A stretch of DNA of 5,779 bases from contig QHTY01000043.1 in NCBI GenBank assembly GCA_003220985.1, positions 1 through 5,779 on the forward strand, given 5' to 3'. The position numbers and the translations under genes are program-made. Shown here one piece after another: positions 1-4,765 of this stretch. The DNA comes from Gemmatimonadota bacterium. GTDB lineage: Bacteria > Gemmatimonadota > Gemmatimonadetes > Gemmatimonadales > GWC2-71-9. The notes beneath the pieces were generated by a model, which searched no databases, was not told where the DNA came from, and saw nothing but the letters and a program-made list of their open reading frames with translations. How positions within the stretch are numbered: position 1 is the stretch's first letter; each line of letters starts with the position of its first letter.

Positions 1-371
1 TCGACGGGTTGCTGACCGAATTTGCCGTTGCGGTACCCTCGATGTCGAATCCGGCGGTTCTGGACACGGTGTCCTTCCATCGGTTTCTGTTTCGGAGCGA
101 GAGCGGACACCGCATCTTCATCCAGCCCCGTGGGACCTACCGTTACGAAGGCCGCGCTTCTTTGGACCTGCACTTGGAGCGGAGCTTCCCGCGGGGGCGC
201 TCAGAGGTCGTGCTGGTCGTGGATGGGTTCAACGTGTTGGGAGACCGCAGCGTGACGGGCATTCAAACTGAGGTAACTGCGATAGCGGGCTTCGCCGGCA
301 GTGACTACGGCCGAGTGCAGTCTCGCGTGACACCCCGGACGCTGCGGCTGGGAGCGGGAGTGAGGTTCTAG
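1..371 (+). CDS. TonB-dependent receptor-like outer-membrane protein, C-terminal end (5' partial)
   Basis: The reading frame is open from the left edge (codons in phase from base 3) to the TAG at 369-371, so only about 122 C-terminal residues are visible. The fragment shows alternating, amphipathic beta-strand segments, a strand of the type RASLDLHLERSF followed by VVLVVDGFNVLGDR, and a final strand LRLGAGVRF that ends in Phe at the very C-terminus. The FNVLGDRSVT segment resembles the N-[LF]-FN-x-x-[ND] turn near the end of TonB-dependent receptors, and a terminal aromatic residue is the usual BAM recognition signal of outer-membrane barrels. The plug domain and TonB box would lie outside the window, so the substrate cannot be inferred. 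An internal TTG at position 9 is not the true start. Alternative: another large outer-membrane barrel of the same architecture. Confidence 0.75.
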   Translation, partial: DGLLTEFAVAVPSMSNPAVLDTVSFHRFLFRSESGHRIFIQPRGTYRYEGRASLDLHLERSFPRGRSEVVLVVDGFNVLGDRSVTGIQTEVTAIAGFAGSDYGRVQSRVTPRTLRLGAGVRF

Positions 372-373
372 CG

Positions 374-916
374 ATGAAGTTCAATCTCAGACAGTCGGTG
401 GAGATCCTGACGCGCACGCCCGCCACGCTTCGTGCGCTGCTTCAGGACATCGACACCGAATGGGCCCGGGGCACGGAGGGTCCGGATACCTTCAGCCCCT
501 TCGACAACATCGGCCATTTGATCGACGGCGAGGAGACCGATTGGATGCCGCGCGCGCGTATCATCCTGGCCCAGGGCGCGAACCGGCGCTTCGAGCCCTA
601 CGACCGGTTTCGCCACCGCAAGCGAAACGCGACGCGCACCTTGGAATCCTTGCTCGAGGAATTCGCCAGCCTGCGTGCTGCCAACCTGCGCGTCCTGCAG
701 TCCTGGAACCTCAGCGATGCGCAGCTCGACCTGACCGGCGAACATCCGCGCCTCGGTCCAGTGACGCTGCGGCAGTTGTTGGCGGCTTGGGTCGCGCATG
801 ACCTCGGCCATGTCGCACAAGTCGCCCGCGTGATGGCCAAGCAGTACCGAGAGGAAGTCGGTCCCTGGGTGCCCTTCTTGCCCGTTCTAACCGACCATGA
901 CAGGCCGAGGTCTTGA
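374..916 (+). CDS. DinB-family (DinB_2-like) putative metal-dependent protein
   Basis: This is a complete 180-residue protein, a normal size for the DinB/YfiT superfamily of four-helix-bundle proteins that often bind a divalent metal through three histidines. The expected ligands are visible: His48 in NIGHLIDGE, and His142 and His146 in HDLGHVAQ. The C-terminal segment VMAKQYREEVGPW is typical of the family. Members include thiol-dependent transferases (bacillithiol or mycothiol S-transferases) and many uncharacterised proteins; nothing here fixes the substrate. The ATG lies 2 nt after the stop of the upstream receptor gene, and a purine-rich GGGAGTGAGG stretch just upstream can serve as ribosome-binding site, so co-transcription and possibly translational coupling are likely. 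No signal peptide is present, so it should be cytoplasmic. The family call is firm; the reaction is unknown. It is unrelated to DNA polymerase IV, which is also called DinB in E. coli. Confidence 0.88.
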   Translation: MKFNLRQSVEILTRTPATLRALLQDIDTEWARGTEGPDTFSPFDNIGHLIDGEETDWMPRARIILAQGANRRFEPYDRFRHRKRNATRTLESLLEEFASLRAANLRVLQSWNLSDAQLDLTGEHPRLGPVTLRQLLAAWVAHDLGHVAQVARVMAKQYREEVGPWVPFLPVLTDHDRPRS

Positions 917-923
917 GCCCAAA

Positions 924-951
924 CCCTAGGCCCCAGGCCCTAGGCCCTAGA
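924..951 (+). repeat. CCCTAGG heptamer tandem repeat (4 units)
   Basis: There are four consecutive 7-nt units: CCCTAGG, CCCCAGG, CCCTAGG and CCCTAGA. Each differs from the consensus by at most one base. The array starts 8 nt after the DinB stop codon. CTAG, usually a rare tetranucleotide in bacterial DNA, occurs three times in 28 bases. It does not encode part of either flanking gene. Confidence 0.8.
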
Positions 952-1222
952 TTCTGAAGTGCCAATCGTTTATGTTGAGTGGTTCGTTCGCTGGCAGTGC
1001 CATCGGCGAGGAGTCGAACCATCAGGCGGCGCCTGCGGGCCTCGGCATTGGGTCGAGGTAGCGCGCACCGGCGCGCCGGGGGTGACTCGGCGATCCTCCC
1101 ACGCATCAGCCAGCCCTTAATTACGGCGCAACCCGCCTTTACCAAGAGCCCGACGCAGCAGACACGCGTCGCACAGTTCCTCGCCATGAGGTACGTGCTA
1201 CCCGCTTGTCCAGCCCCAGGGC

Positions 1223-1227
1223 AGGAA
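1223..1227 (+). promoter_or_regulatory. Ribosome-binding site for the NYN gene (supports ATG at 1239)
   Basis: An AGGAA core lies 11 nt before the ATG at 1239. The alternative in-frame TTG at 1206 has no purine-rich site at a usable distance (the nearest, GAGG, is about 16 nt away), which favours the ATG. Confidence 0.5.
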
Positions 1228-1238
1228 CAGAGTCAGTT

Positions 1239-3014
1239 ATGACACCGCAGTCCCAACAACAACACAGCCATTTGACACGCCCGATCCACAAAGAACCTCC
1301 GGCTCACGCGCCCAATGCGGCACTGATGATCGACTTCGACAACGTCACCATGGCGATTCGATCAGACCTCCAAACCGAATTGAAGCGCCTGCTGCAATCG
1401 GAGATCATCCGCGGCAAGGTCGCCGTGCAGCGCGCCTACGCCGACTGGCGCCGCTATCCGCAGTACATCGTCCCACTCTCTGAGTCCTCGATCGATCTCA
1501 TCTTTGCGCCGGCGCACGGTGCGAACAAGAAGAACGCCACCGACATCCGCCTGGCGATCGACGCGCTGGAGCTGGTCTTCACGCGACCGGAGATCGGGAC
1601 ATTCATTCTGCTCTCGGGCGATTCGGACTTTTCCTCGCTGGTGCTCAAGCTCAAGGAATACGGCAAGTACGTTATCGGCGTCGGCATTCGCGAGTCCTCG
1701 AGCGACCTCCTCATCCAGAATTGCGATGAGTACTACTCGTACAACGAGCTCGCCGGCTTCACCAAGGCGAGCGACGTCGAGTACGTCAAGCGAGATCCGT
1801 GGGAGCTGGTGGTCGAAGCGGTCAAGCAGATGACGGCGCACAACGATGTCATGCGCTCCGACCGCCTGAAGCAGGTGATGCAGGAGATCGATCCCAACTT
1901 CGACGAGAAGGACGCCGGCTTCTCGCGCTTCAGCAAGTTCGTGATCGAGGCCGCCCGGCGCGGATTGATTACACTGACCCGGCTCGACAATGGTCAGTAT
2001 GAGATCGCCTTGGGGCCGCAGGTCGAGGGCGCGCCGGCGCAGCCGACGCTCGCCGCCATGAGCGAAGCGACACCGGTCCCCCCCTCCTCCTCCCCCTCCC
2101 TCTCGTCCGATCGTCCGCGGGCGCGTCGCGGTGGCCGGGGCAGGGGCCGCGGGCGCGAGGCGTCCGAATCTGGCGAGCCGGAACAGCCTGAAGCATCCCC
2201 GCCCGCCGCGCCGGCGGCGCCGGCAGCGAAGTCTGGCTTCTCGTTTGGTGATGCGTTCGGTCTCCTCAAGCAGGCCGTCGGCAAGATTGGCGCGGATGAA
2301 GAACCGGCCGAGGCCGAGGAGTCGCCGGCTCCGCCCGCTCCGCCCGCTCCAACACCGACACCGGATATGGAGGAAGAGGACGACATCCCGATGCCGGCGT
2401 CGTCGGCGCCGCCTCCGCCGTACAGCACGCCCTCCTCGCTCCCCGGCGGCGTCCCGATGCGCAGCGCGCGGTTCCGCCGCGGTTCACGCGGCGGCGCTCG
2501 ACGTCCCGGCGCCGGCGGTGGCCTCCCCGAAATCCCCAAGATCGGCGTGGTCGAGGTGGATCCCAATTTCCGTCCTCGCGCTGAGGTGCTGCCACCCAAG
2601 GCCCCGGCGGCGCCATCGAGTCCGACGGGGGCCTCGGGGGGGGGACCCGGGCAGGAGCGGAGTGAGCGTGGAGGTCGTGGAGGAGGTCGAGGTGGTCGAG
2701 GTGGTAGGGATCGCGGCCGCGGTGAGAACGGTGAGCGCGGTGAGCGCGGTGAGCGCGGTGAGCGCGGCGAGCGCGGCGAGCGCGGCGGTCGCGGCCGTCG
2801 CGGTGGTCGCGGTGGACGGGGTCGCGGACCGCGCCGTCATGAGTCTGACTCGCCCGACATCACGAATCACAGCGCGCACCCGAGGTCTGAGCCGACCCGT
2901 TCAGAACCTTCACCACCTCCACCACCTCCGCCCTCGCCGTCGCCGGCGGCCGAGAGTGAGCCACCGGAATCCTTTTGGTCCAAAGTGAAGCGAGGTCTCA
3001 CAGGAGGCACATGA
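1239..3014 (+). CDS. NYN (PIN-like, LabA/DUF88-type) domain protein with OST-HTH/LOTUS domain and RGG-rich disordered tail
   Basis: This 591-residue protein, counted from the ATG, is probably a metal-dependent ribonuclease or RNA-binding regulator. Residues ~26-170 form a NYN domain with the acidic residues expected of the PIN-like fold: Asp32 and Asp34 in LMIDFDN, Asp102 in KNATDIRLAID, and Asp128 and Asp130 in LSGDSDF. Residues ~186-258 match an OST-HTH/LOTUS module (DPWELVVEAVKQM, DPNFDEKDAGFSRFSKFV, then GLITL and QYEIAL), a winged-helix fold known to bind RNA or G-quadruplexes. From ~260 onward the chain is predicted disordered: Pro/Ala/Glu segments, RG patches at ~292-306 and ~407-421, and a dense RGG/GER block at ~475-540. 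A short amphipathic end, ESFWSKVKRGLTGG, closes the protein. There is no signal peptide, so it is cytoplasmic. The last four bases overlap the glycosylase start (ATGA). Nuclease activity is inferred from the acidic residues; the RNA target is unknown. An in-frame TTG at 1206 would add 11 residues. Confidence 0.9.
   Translation: MTPQSQQQHSHLTRPIHKEPPAHAPNAALMIDFDNVTMAIRSDLQTELKRLLQSEIIRGKVAVQRAYADWRRYPQYIVPLSESSIDLIFAPAHGANKKNATDIRLAIDALELVFTRPEIGTFILLSGDSDFSSLVLKLKEYGKYVIGVGIRESSSDLLIQNCDEYYSYNELAGFTKASDVEYVKRDPWELVVEAVKQMTAHNDVMRSDRLKQVMQEIDPNFDEKDAGFSRFSKFVIEAARRGLITLTRLDNGQYEIALGPQVEGAPAQPTLAAMSEATPVPPSSSPSLSSDRPRARRGGRGRGRGREASESGEPEQPEASPPAAPAAPAAKSGFSFGDAFGLLKQAVGKIGADEEPAEAEESPAPPAPPAPTPTPDMEEEDDIPMPASSAPPPPYSTPSSLPGGVPMRSARFRRGSRGGARRPGAGGGLPEIPKIGVVEVDPNFRPRAEVLPPKAPAAPSSPTGASGGGPGQERSERGGRGGGRGGRGGRDRGRGENGERGERGERGERGERGERGGRGRRGGRGGRGRGPRRHESDSPDITNHSAHPRSEPTRSEPSPPPPPPPSPSPAAESEPPESFWSKVKRGLTGGT
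2077..2104 (+). repeat. 28-nt uninterrupted homopyrimidine tract within the NYN gene
   Basis: All 28 bases are C or T, with C runs of 7, 5 and 3. The tract encodes the Pro/Ser-rich linker just after the LOTUS domain. The complementary (template) strand is an uninterrupted G-rich purine run with several GGG tracts, so it could form a G-quadruplex or triplex. It may equally be a by-product of Pro/Ser codons in a GC-rich genome. Confidence 0.6.
2721..2810 (+). repeat. Nonanucleotide tandem repeat (GGTGAGCGC) encoding Gly-Glu-Arg units
   Basis: Ten in-register 9-nt units run through the RGG block of the NYN protein: GGTGAGAAC, four identical GGTGAGCGC, two GGCGAGCGC, then GGCGGTCGC, GGCCGTCGC and GGTGGTCGC. 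The translation is Gly-Glu-Asn, six Gly-Glu-Arg, then Gly-Gly-Arg, Gly-Arg-Arg and Gly-Gly-Arg (residues 495-524). The identity of the central copies at third positions points to recent replication-slippage expansion, and unit number is expected to vary between strains. Further GGR triplets precede the array from about 2670. Confidence 0.9.
3002..3007 (+). promoter_or_regulatory. Ribosome-binding site of the DNA glycosylase gene inside the NYN coding end
   Basis: A perfect AGGAGG lies 3 nt before the ATG at 3011, within the last codons of the NYN gene. It decides the glycosylase start against the in-frame TTG at 2975. The spacing is short for a consensus Shine-Dalgarno, but the site is strong and supports translational coupling across the ATGA overlap. 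Confidence 0.75.
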
Positions 3015-3592
3015 CCGGCGCCGCCGTTGCGGCCCGATTCTACGCGCGACCTACGGAAGAGGTCGCGCGTGGACTATTGGGGCACATCCTGGTGAGCGAC
3101 GTGGGGGGCCGGCGTCGGCAAACGGCCGGCCGCATTGTGGAGGTGGAAGCATATACCGGCCCGCATGATCCCGCGTGTCACGCGTACGGGCACCGGCGCA
3201 CCGCCCGCACGGAGCCGCTCTACGGGCCGCCCGGGACGGCGTACGTGTATTTCACCTACGGCATGCACTGGTGTCTCAACGCCGTGACCGAACCCCGCGA
3301 TTATCCGGCGGCCGTGTTGATTCGCGCGCTCGAGCCGATCGCCGGGTTCGCGACCATGCGCGCGCGGCGCCGCAAGGAGCCGCTCTGTTCTGGTCCTGCC
3401 CGCTTGTGCGAAGCGCTGGGTGTCACCGGGGCCTTGAATGGGATGTCACTCCAGCGGGGCGTGCTTCGCATTGTCGAGGGATCGAAGCCGAAACGGGGTG
3501 AGATTCTGACAGGGCCACGCATCGGTATCACCGAAGCGGCGGATTGGCCGCTCCGGTTCTACCTCAAGGATTCGTCCTGGGTTTCTCGCTAG
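3011..3592 (+). CDS. mpg: 3-methyladenine DNA glycosylase, MPG/AAG family
   Basis: This 193-residue enzyme, of normal length for bacterial AAG-type glycosylases, removes alkylated or deaminated purines (3-methyladenine, hypoxanthine, ethenoadenine) from DNA, starting base-excision repair in the cytoplasm. The active-site pattern is intact when compared with human AAG: Glu46 (general base, in VEVEAYTG, human Glu125), Tyr48 (Tyr127), His57 (His136), Tyr80 in YVYFTYGMH (intercalating Tyr159) and Asn90 in CLNAV (Asn169). Arg105 in LIRALEP fits the conserved Arg182. The N-terminal FYARPTEEVARGLLGHILV and the SGPARLCEALGV segment are also family hallmarks. The ATG at 3011 is chosen because AGGAGG precedes it; it overlaps the NYN stop by 4 nt, implying one mRNA and coupled translation. 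The TAG stop at 3590-3592 overlaps the stop of the convergent gene. Confidence 0.95.
   Translation: MTGAAVAARFYARPTEEVARGLLGHILVSDVGGRRRQTAGRIVEVEAYTGPHDPACHAYGHRRTARTEPLYGPPGTAYVYFTYGMHWCLNAVTEPRDYPAAVLIRALEPIAGFATMRARRRKEPLCSGPARLCEALGVTGALNGMSLQRGVLRIVEGSKPKRGEILTGPRIGITEAADWPLRFYLKDSSWVSR
3589..3592. other. Shared CTAG: interlocked stop codons of two convergent genes
   Basis: The plus-strand glycosylase stops with TAG at 3590-3592. The minus-strand barrel gene stops with TAG read from 3591 to 3589. The palindrome CTAG therefore supplies both stops and the convergent genes overlap by 4 bp, leaving no room for a terminator between the coding regions. Confidence 0.9.
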
Positions 3593-4743
3593 TGCCGCTC
3601 GGTAATGCCTTCCTTCGACGTACCAAGACTCACACGCACGCCACCCTGCAGGGAGTGTGTGTTGCTCAGCAGCAGGAAGTTGCTGGCGCTCGACGTCATC
3701 AGGTATTGCGCAAATACGTTCAACTTGCTCGAGTAGTTGATCTGCAGGCCGCCCGCGAGCCAGAAGAACGCTTTGCTCGAGGCCTCATTGGCGCGGTCGT
3801 CGGCTTGGGCGAACTGGCTCAAGTCGCAGCCCGGGCAGTCAACCACGGGATTTAAGATCTGCATGAGGGCGAACCCGCCGCCGCCGAACGGCTCGATCAC
3901 CTTCTGCGTCGGATAGGCGAGTACGCCGAACATGAGACGGCGCACCCCGTTGAACGAGACGTCCCGGCACGGCGCGGCTCCGACCGAGCAGCCGGACGAA
4001 TTGGGATCGAAGATCACCGCGTTCGCATCGGACAGGAAGAACGCTTGCTCGTACGCGACGTACAGCGCGGTCCGACGCGACGTGATGAGCCAGTGTCCGC
4101 CGGCGATGGGGTCGTAGACATAGGGCTGCGTGTTTGTCTTGGAAACGAAGAAGCCGCCCTGCGCGCCCCAATACCAATTGAAGTTCGTGTTGAAGCCGCG
4201 TCCCTGCTGTGGCGGAATGAAGAAATAGGAAGCGCCAAGGGATGCCTGGGCTTGGATCGTGGTGGCGTTGGTGTAGTAGGGATTGTCCCAGCGGAATTGC
4301 GCGCGGGCGTCGCCGCGGAGCGCCAGGTGATGTGACACGAAGAGCCGGAAGCCCAGGCCGCCATAGACCATGTGCTCCGTGAAATCGTAGGGGGGGTCCT
4401 TCCCAAAGATCATGCGCGAGTAGCCGCCCGAGGCTAGGATCGACGACTGGTCGCCCACCGGGAAGTTCAGAGCGAGGCCGGCACCGACGGTGGAGACGGT
4501 GATGTCCTGCGTCGCGGCCAGGTTCGTGGTCGGAATGTAGTCGCCCGTCACCTCGAGGCTGATGCGGTCGCTCAGGTTGTAGCCGATGCGCGCGCCACCA
4601 CCAAAACCATTCTTGATGAGGAACGAGTGGTCGAACCGCCACCACGACCCGAAGCCGCCGAACTCGATGTTCTGTGATCGTTGCGCCGCGGCGGAATTCG
4701 CGACCAAGGTTACGAATCCCACCAGGAGAACCAGCCGCTTCAT
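3589..4743 (-). CDS. Outer-membrane beta-barrel protein (porin-like, uncharacterised)
   Basis: The protein has 384 residues. Its signal peptide is clear: MKR, a hydrophobic core LVLLVGFVTLVA, then SAAAQ with likely cleavage after Ala20. The mature chain alternates hydrophobic and polar residues in many amphipathic strands with Gly/aromatic girdles, such as FGGFGSWWRFD, GGGARIGYNL, MVYGGLGFRLF, WYWGAQGGFFV and FFWLAGGLQINY. By eye it divides into two similar halves of about eight strands each, ~22-176 and ~188-374, joined by a linker around IPPQQGRGFN. The second half holds two loops with Cys pairs (Cys252/Cys259 and Cys303/Cys306). The last strand LQGGVRVSLG is followed by a 10-residue polar tail, so the usual terminal aromatic is absent. 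The ATG at 4743 has an excellent GGGAGGAG site upstream. It follows the M14-like fragment by 22 nt, suggesting co-transcription. No specific function can be assigned. Confidence 0.85.
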   Translation of the reverse strand: MKRLVLLVGFVTLVANSAAAQRSQNIEFGGFGSWWRFDHSFLIKNGFGGGARIGYNLSDRISLEVTGDYIPTTNLAATQDITVSTVGAGLALNFPVGDQSSILASGGYSRMIFGKDPPYDFTEHMVYGGLGFRLFVSHHLALRGDARAQFRWDNPYYTNATTIQAQASLGASYFFIPPQQGRGFNTNFNWYWGAQGGFFVSKTNTQPYVYDPIAGGHWLITSRRTALYVAYEQAFFLSDANAVIFDPNSSGCSVGAAPCRDVSFNGVRRLMFGVLAYPTQKVIEPFGGGGFALMQILNPVVDCPGCDLSQFAQADDRANEASSKAFFWLAGGLQINYSSKLNVFAQYLMTSSASNFLLLSNTHSLQGGVRVSLGTSKEGITERH

Positions 4744-4747
4744 CGGA

Positions 4748-4755
4748 CTCCTCCC
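4748..4755 (-). promoter_or_regulatory. Ribosome-binding site of the outer-membrane barrel gene
   Basis: On the minus strand, GGGAGGAG sits with its GGAGG core 6 nt before the ATG at 4743. It fixes the start at the methionine opening the signal peptide rather than the longer in-frame extension up to 4848, which would run into the upstream gene and bury the signal peptide. Confidence 0.8.
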
Positions 4756-4765
4756 ACGGCTCCGG

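Larger units (their letters stand above)
917..1238 (+). other. 322-bp intergenic leader upstream of the NYN gene
   Basis: No convincing gene was found here. The region begins right after the DinB stop with the heptamer array described separately, then holds GC-rich sequence with a perfect 12-bp palindrome (CCGGCGCGCCGG, 1068-1079) and a short hairpin-capable CAGGC-GGC-GCCTG at 1023-1035. A more AT-rich patch (CCCTTAATTACGG, about 1114-1126) is the most promoter-like spot, but no clear -35/-10 pair can be assigned. Both strands carry open frames here (for example 979-1242 on plus and 711-1187 on minus), but their translations are Arg/Ala-rich without recognisable motifs. The promoter of the NYN-glycosylase pair most likely lies in this stretch. 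Confidence 0.5.

Noticed and set aside
1000..1025. tRNA T-loop-like motif on the minus strand (GGTTCGACTCC).
   Set aside because: The flanking bases do not form a T stem (only two of five pairs), and no matching acceptor, anticodon or D arm could be found around it.
711..1187. Minus-strand ORF covering the end of the DinB gene and the intergenic region.
   Set aside because: Arg/Ala-rich translation, no recognisable motif, and most of it lies antisense to a well-supported gene.
1206..1238. Upstream TTG start for the NYN protein, adding 11 residues.
   Set aside because: No ribosome-binding site at a usable distance, while the ATG at 1239 has AGGAA upstream and begins a protein that still contains the whole NYN domain.
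979..1242. Plus-strand 87-codon ORF in the intergenic region.
   Set aside because: Arg-rich composition, no ribosome-binding site at its start, no family resemblance.
1994..2599. Antisense ORF of about 200 codons opposite the NYN tail.
   Set aside because: Low-complexity Gly/Ala/Ser composition caused by GC-rich antisense reading of the disordered region.
2721..2810. Repeat array considered as a CRISPR.
   Set aside because: Units are 9 nt, contiguous, without spacers and in coding frame: a coding tandem repeat.
2131..2988. Long +1-frame ORF (285 codons) within the NYN gene.
   Set aside because: Its Arg/Ser/Ala/Val repeats are the frame-shifted shadow of the Pro/RGG-rich tail; no domain or start signal supports it.
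3644..3653. Palindrome CCCTGCAGGG near the convergent gene ends, considered as a terminator.
   Set aside because: Short stem without a loop, no extending complementarity and no following T tract on either strand; it is within the barrel coding sequence.
3839..4645. Second long minus-strand ORF (268 codons) overlapping the barrel gene in another frame.
   Set aside because: Arg/Pro/His-rich shadow of the barrel gene, which has a signal peptide, ribosome-binding site and beta-strand pattern in its own frame.
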